Assembly (NCBI GenBank): GCA_004431415.1
Contig: QPMI01000130.1
Location: 29,930-93,929 of the forward strand
From: Cyanophora paradoxa
Lineage: Eukaryota; Glaucocystophyceae; Cyanophorales; Cyanophoraceae
Length of the DNA stretch: 64,000 bases
Direction: 5' to 3'
The position numbers were made by a program, and so were the translations under genes. Below are positions 1 to 11,211 of this stretch, one piece after another (the stretch's first letter is position 1; each line of letters begins with the position of its first letter). The notes below the pieces were generated by a model. The model searched no databases and was not told the origin of the DNA. It saw only the letters and a list, made by a program, of their open reading frames with translations.

Positions 1-845
1 CTCTAGCTAGCTAGCTAGCTATCAGATGCCTATGGTCTCGCTAGCTAGCTAGCTACAGCTACATCGCGCCTCGTTGACCAACTCTTAGCTAGCTCGCAGC
101 GCCATCCGCGCAGCGCCATCGCCCACTTGTCCCAGCCGCCGGCGCCGCTCCATGTGCTCCACCACATCCGCGGCGCCTCGTTGCGCGTGCCGCGGTGCCG
201 CCAGGCGCCTGCACGCGCGAAGTCAAGGCAAGGCGCGGCGCCTAAAGCTCAGCGCGGGACGGGAAGCTATAGGATGGACCGGCCTGGCGCGCTTGCTAGC
301 AAGCATTGCTAGCTAACGTGGCGCAGCCTGGGGCGCGCGCGTACCTGGTGCCAGAGGGACCGCGGAACGCGGAACGCAGGGAGACCACCGAGGGCTCCTG
401 CACGGAGTAGTCAGATCACTTAGCAAATCCGATGGCAGGACGGTTTCTTGGGCACTTGTTCGAACCTGCCATCGCGTCTCGGTCCAGAGCGTCGGAATTC
501 GCGTCTCGGTGCTCGGAAGGGTTGCTGTCCGCCCTCAAGAGCTAGTTAGCCAGCGTGGCACCAAGTGGACGGCGGGAGACCGACCGCGGCGGGTGTCCGT
601 TGAAGCCGATGAACGGAAGCCGATGAACAAGGACCTGCGCGTGAAGAGGACAAGAATGCGCTACGAGTCGCGGTTCAATGCTGTTGCTCGGGCGGCGGCC
701 AGCGAGGCCTGCGGGACGAAGACGTTGACGAAGGCTTTTTGGATGTGTACCCTGTCCAATTGCGTACTGTCGACATTCGAGGAATGGGAAATGTCGACAT
801 TCGAGGAGATAATGAGGATAATGTCAAAACCGGGGCCCCGGCTCA
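1..845. other. repeat-rich spacer, no gene recognised
   Basis: This stretch opens with CTAG tetranucleotide runs (CTAGCTAGCTAG) that recur near position 40-55 and 290-315. Short reading frames exist on both strands but none shows family motifs, a convincing start, or the exon-intron pattern seen in the real genes further on. I see no RNA gene in it. Confidence 0.6.
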
Positions 846-1180
846 TCTCACCAGAATTTCGCCAGAATCTTCGTGATTCTCGAGATTGTGCGCGAATTTC
901 GGGGGAAATGTCAAAACCGGAAACCGGCGTGGCCCGAATTCTCGCCAGAATCTCACCAGAATTTCGCCAGAATATCCGTGATTCTCGAGATTGTGCGAGA
1001 ATTTCGGGGGAAATGTCAAAACTGGAAACCGGCGTGGCCCCGAATTCTCGCCGGAATCTCACCAGAATTCGAATTTCGCCAGCAGCAGAATATTCGTGAT
1101 TCTCGAGATTGTGCGCGAACTTCGGAATTCGGGGGAAAATGTCAAAATCGGCAAACGCTTTGGCCCGTCCCCGAGTTCCA
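846..1180. repeat. tandem repeat, ~105-bp unit, about three copies
   Basis: The phrase TCTCACCAGAATTTCGCC recurs at about 846, 951 and (slightly altered) 1057, giving a period of 105-106 bp. Each unit also carries GTGATTCTCGAGATTGTGCG and a GGGGGAAATGTCAAAA block; a fourth, degenerate unit runs to about 1180. The array is less GC-rich than the minisatellite that follows. Reading frames through it repeat themselves and are not judged to be genes. Confidence 0.85.
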
Positions 1181-1320
1181 ATTCTCTCCCAAAATTTTAT
1201 CGCCGGCCTCGCCGAGTCGCTCGTCGCGATTTTTCGCTCTCGCTCTTCTGTATTTTCTGTACATGTATTTCTGTAGTGTATGTGCTCGAGTGTGGTTTTC
1301 AAGAAGGACAGGGATGCAAG

Positions 1321-2500
1321 GCGGGGCGCGCCGCGGCGGGGCGGGGCGGGCAGGGGCCGGCGCGGGGCGCGATCCGGCCTGTGCGCGGGCGTCAGCGCGG
1401 CTCGCGGCGGGCGGGGAGGCGGCGGGGGCGGCGCGGACCTGGCCTCAGCCCCGTCGGCGAGGCGGGGCGCGCCGCGGCGGGGCGGGGCGGGCAAGGGCCG
1501 GCGCGGGGCGCGATCCGGCCTGCGCGCGGGCGTCAGCGCGGCTCGCGGCGGGCGGGGAGGCGGCGGGGGCGGCGCGGACCTGGCCTCAGCCCCGTCGGCG
1601 AGGCGGGGCGCGCCGCGGCGGGGCGGGGCGGGCAGGGGCCGGCGCGGGGCGCGATCCGGCCTGCGCGCGGGCGTCAGCGCGGCTCGCGGCGGGCGGGGAG
1701 GCGGCGGGGGCGGCGCGGACCTGGCCTCAGCCCCGTCGGCGAGGCGGGGCGCGCCGCGGCGGGGCGGGGCGGGCAGGGGCCGGCGCGGGGCGCGATCCGG
1801 CCTGCGCGCGGGCGTCAGCGCGGCTCGCGGCGGGCGGGGAGGCGGCGGGGGCGGCGCGGACCTGGCCTCAGCCCCGTCGGCGAGGCGGGGCGCGCAGCGG
1901 CAGGGCGGGGCGGGCAGGGCCGGCGCGGGGCGCGATCCGGCCTGTGCGCGGGCGTCAGCGCGGCTCGCGGCGGGCGGGGAGGCGGCGGGGGCGGCGCGGA
2001 CCTGGCCTCAGCCCCGTCGGCGAGGCGGGGCGCGCCGCGGCGGGGCGGGGCGGGCAGGGGCCGGCGCGGGGCGCGATCCGGCCTGTGCGCATGCGTCAGC
2101 GCGGCTCGCGGGGAGGCGGCGGGGCGGCGCGGACCTGGCCCGGCGGCCGGCGCCTCAGCCCCGTCGGCGAGGCGCGCGGGGCGCGCCGCGGCGGGGCGGG
2201 GCGGGCAGGGGCCGGCGCGGGGCGCGATCCGGCCTGTGCGCATGCGTCAGCGCGGCTCGCGGGGAGGCGGCGGGGCGGCGCGGACCTGGCCGGCGCCTCA
2301 GCCCAGTCGGCGAGGCGCGCGGGGCGCGCCGCGGCGGGGCGGGGCGGGCAGGGGCCGGCGCGGGGCGCGATCCGGCCTGTGCGGGGGCGTCAGCGCGGCT
2401 CGCGGCGGGCGGGGAGGCGGCGAGGGCGGCGCGGACCTGGCCTTAGCCCCGTCGGCGCGCGCGAGGCGGGGCGCGCAGCGGCAGGGCGGGGCGGGCGGGG
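1321..2500. repeat. GC-rich minisatellite, 141-bp unit, about eight copies
   Basis: The block GCGGGGCGCGCCGCGGCGGG starts at 1321 and recurs at about 1462, 1603, 1744, 1885 and 2025, a period of 141 bp (once 140). Later copies near 2176, 2319 and 2466 are slightly longer because of small insertions. Since 141 is 47 codons, stops do not accumulate and several frames stay open for over 1 kb on both strands, which creates long false reading frames. No frame looks like a known protein. Confidence 0.9.
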
Positions 2501-2796
2501 CATGATGTGCCTAGATAGCGCGCTATACAGCTGCAGCTGTAGGCCATCGGCTCCAGTGAGCAACTACCGCAGTATCACGAGCGCGCGCGGCTAGGCTAGG
2601 ACGAAAGCACTTCTCCGAAGCTTTTGCATGTCTTCTGACGGGCTAGCTTGCGCGGAGCGACACGTTGTAGGGCGATCGTACTCGCGCCACTGCTGCCGGT
2701 GCGCGAGGGCACAGACAACGTTGAAACTGCTTCCAGAACATAGCTGTCGCTACGCCTCGCCTCCTACGTCTCCGCTTCTATGTCCGACGGCGCCTG

Positions 2797-3033
2797 CTAT
2801 CTGGAGCTGATTTCGGCGGGGGATAGCTCATTTCGGCATTCGCCGAAATCGTACCCGAAATGATTCTCGCTGTGTGTGCCTCCGACCTCGGCGATGCGCA
2901 GCTGCTCTCCCTCGCCGAACTGCGCCTTCAGGACGCCGCCCGACGGGACCCTGGTGCGGCTAAAGTTGATACGCTTCTCGCCAAGGCGTGCTAGCCACGC
3001 TTCGAGGTCTTCCTCTGGCCCGATGAAGGGCAT
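2797..3033 (-). pseudogene. possible glyoxalase/VOC-fold gene fragment
   Basis: A 78-codon minus-strand frame contains D-L-E-A-W-L-A-R-L followed by V-P-S-G-G-V-L-K and an E-Q-L-R-I-A-E-V strand. This resembles the second half of a VOC (glyoxalase I-like) module, where a helix of this type precedes the beta strand that usually carries a metal-binding Glu. Only half a module is present, and I find neither its partner exons nor a start. It may be one exon of a spliced gene whose other exons I cannot see, or a decayed copy. The family call rests on pattern resemblance only. Confidence 0.25.
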
Positions 3034-5099
3034 GCTGCGGCGGCAACGGCTAGCTAGCGTATCCCCAACGGTGCTCTCCCCCGGTCATGCAAACCCAGTT
3101 CCTGGGATTTGAACCCTTGCTGTTAGGGTGGAAAACGTCTAATTTCCAGTTTCCCCACCATACGTTTTTTCCCCGGGCGCCGGACTGTTACGAGCCCGCC
3201 GCGGGTGCCGCCGGTGCCGCCATGTTCAAAAATTTGCCGCCGAGTTTGAATTGACGTATACCGGGGGGGGGGGGGGGGGGGTTGCACACGTTAGTCCCTG
3301 ATACCCGGGCCCCATATATATATATACTGCCGCAGAAGTGTGCGCACGTACGCGTGAAAAGTAGAACCTCGGGTTGTTTCCCTCGCTCCGCTCGGGTCGA
3401 CCTGAGGCTGATCATGACGTCGACCGTGGCCGTACCCTTGAAATGTCCCGACCTCCCAAATGTCCCGCATGCGCAGGTCTACCATCACTAGTACTACGCC
3501 CACTGACGACCTCACTCTCAACCTATCACCTACGGCCGCTCGCCGGGCCCTCGCGCCCGCCGCCGACCCGCCGTCGCCTGCGCGACCTGCGCCTCCGATC
3601 CACACCTCTCTCGCTACCGCCGACACGCTCGCCTCCCGCCGCCACCGCTGCTCTTGCCCCCCCTGCCCTCTCTCGCCCGTTGCCCCAGTCGCCCTTCCCC
3701 ACGGCCCCACCCCCCACCCCCTCCGCCCTCACCGTTCTGCTGATCTCCCGCTACCCCAGGGAGGGGACGGTGGTGCGAGCTGCCAGGTGGAAGGTCGTCG
3801 GTCGGCCGCTGAACCCACCGGCGCCTGCCCCGGCCACGCGCCAGGCCGGGACGGTCGGACCGCCGCGGAGGGGGCTCGTCATTGCCCGCGGCGGGGGGGA
3901 GGCGGTCGGCGGGCGGCTGGAAGCCCGGCGGAACGCGCCACTGGAGCCTCCCTCCTCCCGACCGCGGCTGCCCGACCCGGTCCTCCCCTGTCCTGTCCCA
4001 CCGCCCAACGTCGCCCCATGCCGTGCCCTCCTCCCTGCCCCCGTCCCCCTTACCCCCGACCAACCTTCCCGGATGCCCTGAGCCCGGCGGCTCCACCAGG
4101 CTTGCTCTCGGACGAGCGAGCCCCCGACCCGACCCGCCGTGCCGACGACACGGCGGGCCGTACTCTAGCGTGTACAGAGAGGTTTAGATTATAGTGCGCC
4201 TTCTCGGAGGCCCTAGCTTACTAGGCATAGCGCTAGCTACAGCTGCAGCTCACTTCGCTGCCCACCTCTGGTTTCTATTCTCGTCCCTGGGTAGTCACTC
4301 CCTTTCCCGCGTAGGATCTTTCCTGTGCTGCAGCTCTAGACTTAGTCCCCGGGGTAGCATCGCCAGTTACTTCGAATTCCACATCCGAGCTCCACCCGGT
4401 CCGATGTCCGAAAGGCTTAGTCCCGTAGGCTCATCTCTCGACTTGACACAGATGGACACCTCAGTTACATCTCTAGCCATTTGTCTCGGTGTGTGCGAAT
4501 TCATTTATTCGCGCAGGTCTACAGGCCTGCGAGTTTGGTGCCAACTTGGCAATCCGATGATCGTGTTGCAGTACCCGTGCTTCGAGCCGGCAAGCTAGTC
4601 GACAGGCTCTCGGCTAGCCCTGCGCATGCATGCTGGGCGACGTCGACAGGCTCCGACAGCGCAGCATGGCGCCGGCCCGCGGCCATATACGCATGGCCTG
4701 GGCCCCCCGAGCTGCCTTGCGACTGCTCGCATCCTTGCTACTGCATACTTGCTGCTGCTTGAAGCACATCACTCGGCTGCTCCGGTGCGACTGCTCGCTG
4801 TTGCTGCTCCGGTGCCGCCGACGGTAATGACTGTCCCGCGCCCGCTCGAGCTCGGCGATTGCAATCCCAGTCAAACATGCCACCGTGGCATGCGCACACT
4901 CTTCAAGCTTGCGAGACAAGGTGCGCTCGCGCGCCGCCCGACAATCCGGTCCCGCGCCGGCCGCGGCCGCGGCCGCTGACTTGGCCGCTCGGGTGCAGAT
5001 CTCGCCATGTCGTCGAACAGCTCCTTTTGCGCTTCTTCTTCTTCTTCTTCTCAGCCGCATAGTGCACAACTAGATTCGATGTGTGCCGCACTCCGCAGC
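3034..5099. other. spacer with homopolymer and low-complexity DNA
   Basis: Contains a run of 19 G at 3263-3281, an (AT)n stretch at about 3315-3325, and a C-rich, proline-coding low-complexity block at about 3490-4080. The long overlapping frames in that block are open on both strands because stop codons are rare in such sequence. The 4200-4900 part is ordinary complexity, with CTG/GCTG-rich stretches. I recognise no protein in it. Confidence 0.55.
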
Positions 5100-5700
5100 A
5101 GACGGCGAGTCGCGGCGCGGCTCGACGGGCGGGGCGGAGGCGCAGCGGGTGCACGTGGCGGCGCGGCGCGCCGGGTGGGGCAGAGGCGCAGCGGGTGGCG
5201 GCGTGGCGCGCCGGCGGGGTGGAGGCGCGGCGGACGGCGGCGCGGCTCGCCGGGCGGCCGGGGAGCTCGGCGGGCGGCGGCGCAGCTCGCCGCACGGGGC
5301 AGCGGCGCGGCGGGCGGCAGCGCGGCTCGTCGGCGGGCAGACGCGCGGTGAGTGGCGGCGCGGCTTGCCGGGCCGCCCGGGCGGGGCGGAGGCGCGGCGG
5401 GCGGCGGCGCGGCTCGCCAGGCGGGGCGGAGGCGCGGCGGGCGGGGCGCGGCGCGCGGGGCGGGCGCAGGCGCGGCGGGCGGCGGCGCGGCGCGCCCCGG
5501 CGGGGCGGAGGCGCGGCGGGCGGGGCGGAGGCGCGGCGGGCGGCGGCGCGGCTCGCCGGGCGGGGCGCAGGCGCGGTGGGCGGCGGCGTGGCTCGCCGGG
5601 CGGGCGGAGGCGCGGCGGGCGGCGGCGTGGCGCCTGGGGCGTGGCGGGGGCGCGGCGGGCGGCGGCGCGGCTCGCCAGGCGGAGCGGATTCGGGAGGCAC
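5100..5700. repeat. GC-rich degenerate repeat (GGCGGGCGGCGGCGCGGCTCGCC)
   Basis: About 600 bp made of irregular copies of GGCGCGGCGGGCGGCGGCG alternating with CGCGGCTCGCCGGGCGGGG. All six frames are open through much of it, giving Ala/Arg/Gly- or Pro/Ala-rich translations. The resemblance in composition to the 141-bp array at 1321-2500 suggests a related class of repeat, but the unit is less regular. Confidence 0.8.
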
Positions 5701-6140
5701 GTCAACGCCTAGCAAGCAATAGCTGCAGCGTGCAGATGCTGTCGTTGTTGTACATCCCGAGACGCCGTGACGACCAAGGGGCGGGGGCGAGTCTTAGTAA
5801 CCTAACTGATTGACCTGCAAGCCTTCTTCCGGCCCCAAGAGCTCAGCTCCTCGATATCAGTATCAGCGGCTGCAGGCTCTACAGAGTGTAGATCTCTTTC
5901 TTCCCCTCGTTAGAGGTCCTTCCCCTCCAACAGGGGCAGTGCAGCTGCAGTGTCCCTGTTCCGTTCATTCACCAGGGGCCCGGGGCGGGCACGTGCACGC
6001 TGTGACGTGGCAGGGCATGCCTGGGCGGGACCACTGCGATAGTTTGCTAAGCTGCAAGTTGAAACCTGAAACAGTTTTGAAACAGCGAGCTCGAGGCCAT
6101 GAGGTAGGGCTACCGCTCTTCGGCGTACGCGAAAAAAAAT
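5701..6140. other. intergenic, nothing recognised
   Basis: Ordinary-complexity DNA with several CAGCTG sites. No coding exon, RNA gene or repeat recognised. Confidence 0.5.
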
Positions 6141-6149
6141 CAGTGTAGG

Positions 6150-7018
6150 GGCGTCACACGGTCAGCCAGACAGGACGGCGCATGCGCATGGCTCCTGCAG
6201 CTGGCCATGGCCGGGTAGGGCGAGGGGGGCCCCCAAGGTAGCCTCCGGCCCACCCCGAGGCGCACGGCCGCCCCACGGGGCTTGTACGATTCGCCCCGCG
6301 GCCGGGGATCACAAGAGGAAAAGGATGGGGCGATGGGGAGAGAAGTGAAGGGGCGCTGGCGGGGTGGGCTGGGCGCGCGGCTGGGCTGGCGGTGCCGTGG
6401 GGGGGCGACGGGCGGAGGTCGGGGCGCGCGTTGAGCAGGCCGCACAGCACGCCCTCCTGCGCGACCCGCCAGCGGTCGGGGCCGGCGGAGAGCGGGCGCA
6501 GGAGGGGGAGGCCGCACGTCGCCCGGGTCGCACGAGGTGCAGCGCTTGCGGTTCAGCGCTGGAAAATGGCTGCTGGGAAGTGCCTGCGCTGCTGGCCTCT
6601 GCGACTGCTTGGAGCGGGAAGGAGAGGCGGGTCTGTTTGCTGCATTCTCGCGGCGCGCAGGTACTCCTCCGTACGCGTGTGCGCCAGCAGGAGCTCCTCA
6701 TCGCTGGCGCGGCGGTGGCACTCAACGAACCCCCGCCCGCGGTGCAGGTCGGCTCGCGCCCGCAGCAGCGCCACCACTTCGCGCAGATTCTGGCACGAGG
6801 TGGCTAAGTCGGTAAAGCGCACGTTGTACCGCTCGCTCAACCACCGGCATGCTAGCTAGCGCTGCAGAGCTGAGCGCGGGGGCATCGCCCGGGCTGCAGC
6901 TGAAGGCTGCGACGTCGGCTGTCTCTCTCTTCGAGTCCACTTCGACCAGCCCATTGGCGGCCCGCCTGGCGCGCTTCGCGGGCGGCGGCGCGGCGCGTTC
7001 GGGGTCCTCGGCCGCCAT
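6150..7018 (-). CDS. uncharacterised minus-strand gene, weak histone-deacetylase-like exon
   Basis: A plausible ATG near 7018 begins M-A-A-E-D-P-E-R and is soon followed by a basic nuclear-signal-like P-P-P-A-K-R-A-R-R. A downstream exon (about 6650-6840) reads as a helix, then R-R-A-S-D-E-E-L-L-L-A-H-T and E-E-Y-L-R-A-A-R. That resembles the short N-terminal motif of class II histone deacetylases (R-x-A-T-D-E-E-L-L-L-x-H-S-x-x-Y). The catalytic core of that family (His-His and Asp-His pairs, GYD) was not found in the 500 bp that follow, where frames become Pro/Arg-rich. Either the remaining exons are hidden, or the gene is truncated, or the match is fortuitous. It lies head to head with ATG4, about 480 bp apart. 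Confidence 0.28.
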
Positions 7019-7500
7019 CCGACGTGGCGCTCGTATGTGCTGTCCGCAAATCAACTACGTAAGACTTGCAGATCGTGCACACTGCGAGCGGCGCGCCAAG
7101 AGCTTCGGCGCACCTGGTCAACAAGCCTGCTCGCGCGGCTCCACGGACTAGGCCTGGGGGTTTATGGCCGAAAGATAGCAGCTGCAGAGGCGCTGTTCGA
7201 CTTGCGTGCTTGCCAAAGAAGTTGACAATAGCCGGGCTCTGATGGCCCGGGGGTTGCGAACGAAGTGACGGGCGAATGCCTCATGAAGGTGCCTCGAGTT
7301 CAGGCTCAAGCCTTTCCTAGCGGTGCGCGCGAGCTCACGGCGTGCTCTCGCAGCGCGCAGCCCACTTGGCGGAAGAGTTCTGGTGCACAACGCTTACGGT
7401 CGTGGCCTCGTACGCCTCACGCGCGGCCGTACGTGGCCTCTATCTCGCACGCAGGTCTCGGATTTCGCAGGGGACTGCACTCTACGCGTCGAAAGCAGCG
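7019..7500. other. divergent intergenic region upstream of ATG4
   Basis: About 480 bp between the minus-strand candidate and the ATG4 start. Several CAGCTG/CTGCAG palindromes are visible; no TATA box or other specific control element could be assigned. Confidence 0.4.
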
Positions 7501-9328
7501 ATGAGCGGCGCGGAGCCCATATGGATGTTCGGGAGCTGCTACACACCGGAAGGCCCGCTGTCCACTGCGCGAGAGACCACTTCCTGCTGAAGCGCGCGCA
7601 GGCCCGCGCCGGGAGGTGGAGGATGACTCGGCGGGGGAGGAAGCGCAGCGGACGCCCCCACGCGGAGAAGCGGGGCGGGTCAATGCCACGGACGAGGAGC
7701 GCGCATATGAAGCGTTCCTGCGCGACTTCAGCATCCTCCCGTGGATGACGTATAGAAAGGTGCGGCGGCGGAGCTTGCGCGCGCCGCCGCGCGGCCCTCG
7801 TCTGACGGCGGCGGCATTCGGCGGGGGGCAGGGGTTCACAGGGATCGGCGGGGGGTCGCTAACGTCAGACGTGGGGTGGGGCTGCATGCTGCGCTCGGCC
7901 CAGATGATGCTCGCCACCGCACTCCTCCGCCTCCGCCTCGGCCGCGGTCCGCCCCCGCCGGTCCCCGCCCGCCCCGGCCGCCGAGCGCGGCGCCAGACTT
8001 CGACGTCGACGCCGACCCAGCGGCCTGCGCGCGCTTCGCCGAGGTGTGCCGCTGCGCCCGCGCGCGGCGCGGCGCGGTGCCGACGGGGCGCGGGGGGCAG
8101 GTGGTGCGGGAGTTCGCGGACTGCGACTGCGAGCGGGCGCCGCTCTCGCTGCACGCGATGGTCGCCACGGGCGCCGCCGGCGGCCTCAAGCGCGCCGGCG
8201 AGTGGTACGGGCCGTCCAGCGCCTGCCTGGTCCTCCGGTGCGCGCCGCGCCGCGGGGCGGGGCGGGGGCCGGAGTGCGGGGCGGGGCGCGGCGGGTGCCG
8301 AGGTGGACGTGCGGGCAGGGAGCTGGTGGAGCGGGCGCGCCCCGGCGGCCTCCGCGTCCTCCTCTCCGACGACGGCTGCATCTACCGCGACCAGGCGCCC
8401 CGCCCCGCCCCCCGCGCCCCCGCCCCGCCGCCCCGCGACGCCCCTCGCAGCTCCTCCCCTCCGCCGCCGCCTCTTCCTCCTCGGGGCCGGCCGCCTTCGA
8501 CCCCGTCCTCATCCTCGTCCCCGCCCGCCTCGGTGCCGCCCCCGCCGCGGCGCCGCCGCCGGGCCGGCTGACTCGGGGCAGGGCTCGAGGGCCTGAACCC
8601 CGTCTACGTGCCGGCGCTGCAGGCCCTCTACCGGCGCGCCTTGGGAGGCCCCTCGGCGCGCCCCTCGCCTGACGCCGCCGCGCAGCGTGCCCGAGTTCGT
8701 GGGGGTGCTTGGCGGCCGGCCCCGCTCCTCCCTCTACTTCGTCGCCTGCCAGGGTGCGGCCGGCCGCGGGGCGGCGGGGGCGGGCGGGGCAGGCCCTCAG
8801 GCGGGGGCGGCAGGGGGGAGGCGCTGTACCTCGACCCCCACACCACCCGCCCCGCCGTCCCCTGCCCCCACACCCCGCACCCGCCCCGCGCCCCGCCTTC
8901 CCCACGAGGCCCGCCCCGCCCGCCCCCGCCCCCCGCCGCCCCCGACGCCCCCGCAGAGCTACCGCTGCCGCACGCCGCGCCGCATGCCGCTCGCCGAGGC
9001 GCGCCGCCGTTCCCCGGGCGGGCCGCGCGGGGCGGGGCCGGGGCGACGGGGCGGGGGCGCAGCTGGACCCGTCGCTGGCGCTCGGCTTCCTCTGCTGCTC
9101 GCCCCGCGAGTTCGACGCCCTCTGCGCCCGCCTCCGCCAGGCCCGCCCCCTGCCTCCGCCCCGCCCCGCCCCACCGGGCCGGCGCGAGGCGGGGCGCAGC
9201 TGGCGGGGGCGCACGGGTGGTGAGCGTGGCAGAGGCGACGCCGGGGTACAAGCGGGGGCGGGCGCCGGGCGGGCGCCGGGGACTTCTGGGACGAGCGCGC
9301 CCTCGCCGAGGACGGCGACGACTTCTAG
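7501..9328 (+). CDS. ATG4: ATG4-type cysteine protease (autophagin)
   Basis: Autophagy protease that processes ATG8 before lipidation and removes it from membranes. The family's motifs appear in order across several exons. The first exon (ATG at 7501) has E-P-I-W-M-F-G-S-C-Y. Then come W-M-T-Y-R-K and S-D-V-G-W-G-C-M-L-R, which carries the catalytic Cys (about 7866-7900), S-L-H-A-M-V-A-T-G with G-E-W-Y-G-P-S (8150-8215), V-P-E-F-V-G-V-L-G-G-R-P (8690-8725), the catalytic Asp/His motif Y-L-D-P-H-T-T (8826-8846), and L-D-P-S-L-A-L-G-F-L-C (9062-9095). The end D-F-W-D-E-R-A with acidic residues and stop at 9326-9328 matches the acidic tail of ATG4 proteins. Introns are GC-rich. The junction between the first and second exon could not be placed exactly, so the precise start is uncertain. 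The family call is firm. Confidence 0.88.
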
Positions 9329-9356
9329 GCCCGCCCCCGGGGCCCCCTCCACGCCC

Positions 9357-9357
<1 letters not shown>

Positions 9358-9394
<37 letters not shown>
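9358..9394. repeat. poly-C homopolymer (37 C)
   Basis: An uninterrupted run of 37 C lies 30 bp past the ATG4 stop, in the short gap between the convergent ATG4 and dehydrogenase genes. Confidence 0.95.
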
Positions 9395-9396
<2 letters not shown>

Positions 9397-9511
9397 CCCG
9401 GCCCCCGCAGCCGCCGCCTCGCACACCCGCGTGCACTTTGTGCGTGTGCGTCGCGCGGCCGGCCGCGTCTGTACAGTCATCATCGAGGTCGAGGGGCGTG
9501 GGCGGGGCCCG

Positions 9512-11211
9512 TCAAGGGCGGGGGCGGGGGCGGGGCGGGGCGGGGCCGGCGAGGAAGTCGCGCTGGTACTCGCCAACGCCCGTCGCGTCGCAGATCGCGT
9601 CGTGCAGCCGCCTGCGCCCCCGCCCCCTCGCCCCCGCCCTCGCCGGCCCCGCGGGGCGGCGAGGGAACGCGCCCGAGGCCGAGGGAGACGCGCAGGAAGG
9701 TGCCCAGCGGCGCGATCGCCACCGCCGCGGGGAGGCACAGCGTGGTGCCGCCCTGTGGGGCGTGAGGGGTGCGGGGCGGGGCCGCGGCGGGGCGGGGGCG
9801 GGGCGGACGGCGGGAAGAGAGCGGGCGACGGCGCGGGCGATGTCGGGCGCCTCGGAGACGGGCAGCGCGAAGAAGCGCTGCCTGATCCCCTGCCCCCGCG
9901 TCGGCCCCCGAGGCGCGCCCCGCCCCGCCACGCACGCGCACCGGGAAGAGGGCTGTGCGCACGAAGAAGGGACAGACGGTGGTGCACTCGACGCCTGCGG
10001 GCCGCTCGCACGCGGGGCGGGGCGGGGCGGGGCGGCGGGTGCGGGCCGTGGGCGCCGGCGGCGCGGAGCTCGAGGCGGAGGGCCTCCATGAGGCCCACCG
10101 CCGCGAACTTGGACGCGCAGTAGTCCACCATCCCTGCCCCCAGGCCCCCGTCAGCCGTCAGCCCTTCAGATCGGCCCCCAGCGCGAGAATCCCCCATGCC
10201 CCCCCCGCTGCCCCGCTCGCCCCCGGCCCCGGGGCGGCACCAGGGACCCCGATGAGGCCAGCTGCGGAGGCGATGGAGACGATGTGGCCTGACGCTCGGC
10301 GGAGCATCTCCGGCAGGCAGCACTTGACTGTCCAGAAGTGCGCCGTCGCATTCACGGCCATCGTCCTGCGCCCCGCCCCTCGCGCCCCGCGGCGCCGGCC
10401 GGTGGGCAACCGCGGCGCACCGCTCGATCGACTCGTCGGGCGTGTCGAGAAGGGACGCGTGGCTCGCCACCCTGTGCCGGCGCGCCGCGGCCAGCTCGCA
10501 TCAGCCACTGCGGATCGGCAAGGTCTGGGGGGGGGGGCGCGCGCGCGCGTATGCGCAAGCGCACCCCGCGTTGTTCACCAGGATCGTAACGCCCTCGCCG
10601 TGGAAGCCCTGCCGCATGCGCATTCGAAGCAGCTCGCTGCAACAGCTGCTGAGCGGCGCACGAAGCAAGCGACAAATCACCTGCACGATTTTCTCGTGTG
10701 CCCGCCGCACCTGCGCGCATGCCCCGGACCCGCTCAACCCGGCCCGCCGACGCGCGCGTACGGCAGCTGTGCGGACGCGGCGCACGGCGGCGCGGTTTGT
10801 GACGTCGCAAACGTACGCGTTGATGAGCGCCTTGGGATACTTCGCTCGCATCTGGGACCCGCCGCGCGCTGTCAAGCGATGTAGACGTCGCGAGCCGCTA
10901 CGTACGCATCACAAGTGCACCTCAGTCACGCTGTCTGTCAGCTCGGGCTCAGAGATGTCGGTTATCGCGACGGATGCACCACGCGACGCCATCTGCCGCA
11001 GCGCAAGGTCAGCGCCCCTCGAGCTCACCTCCTCAGCGATCGCTCGGCCGATGCCGCGCGCTGCACCCGTGACCCATACGCGCTGACCTTGATAGTAGTT
11101 GCGCTGCTTTTCGCGTTGCGCGGCCCTGTACCTCGCCAGGCCGGCGACAGCGAGCGTTGCGGCGGCGCCGGCGCCTGCCAATGTCCATGGAGAGCGCAGG
11201 ATCCCGTCCAT
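9512..11211 (-). CDS. short-chain dehydrogenase/reductase, RDH10/SDR16C-like, membrane-anchored
   Basis: Probable NAD(P)H-dependent oxidoreductase of lipid or retinoid-type substrates on an ER or lipid-droplet membrane. The ATG near 11211 starts a hydrophobic Ala/Leu segment (a single N-terminal membrane anchor). Next comes the cofactor motif V-W-V-T-G-A-A-R-G-I-G (TGxxxGIG), then A-I-T-D-I, C-D-V-T-N-R (about 10805), V-N-N-A-G (about 10570), H-I-V-S-I-A-S-A-A-G with the catalytic Ser (about 10280), Y-C-A-S-K-F-A-A-V-G with the catalytic Tyr and Lys (about 10120), and V-C-P-F-F-V-R-T. The G-L-I-G-V-P-G and FAAVG wording is typical of the SDR16C group. A 36-nt GTGAGC...GCAG segment near 11020 is in frame, but removing it restores the family spacing, so it is probably an intron. 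The 3' end is approximate. Confidence 0.82.

Noticed and set aside
873-2594. Long plus-strand frames across the tandem arrays
   Set aside because: Open only because the 141-bp unit is a multiple of three and lacks stops; no start, no domain.
3040-3120. tRNA candidate on the minus strand around GGTTCAAATCC
   Set aside because: The T-arm stem does not close to five pairs and no A box or acceptor stem lies at the right distance.
5081-5722. Overlapping Ala/Arg/Gly-rich frames on both strands
   Set aside because: All frames are open in this degenerate GC repeat; composition artefact.
7616-8596. ATG4 start at the GTG of the long frame at 7616
   Set aside because: The conserved E-P-I-W block lies upstream on an exon with its own ATG at 7501, so 7616 is inside the gene.
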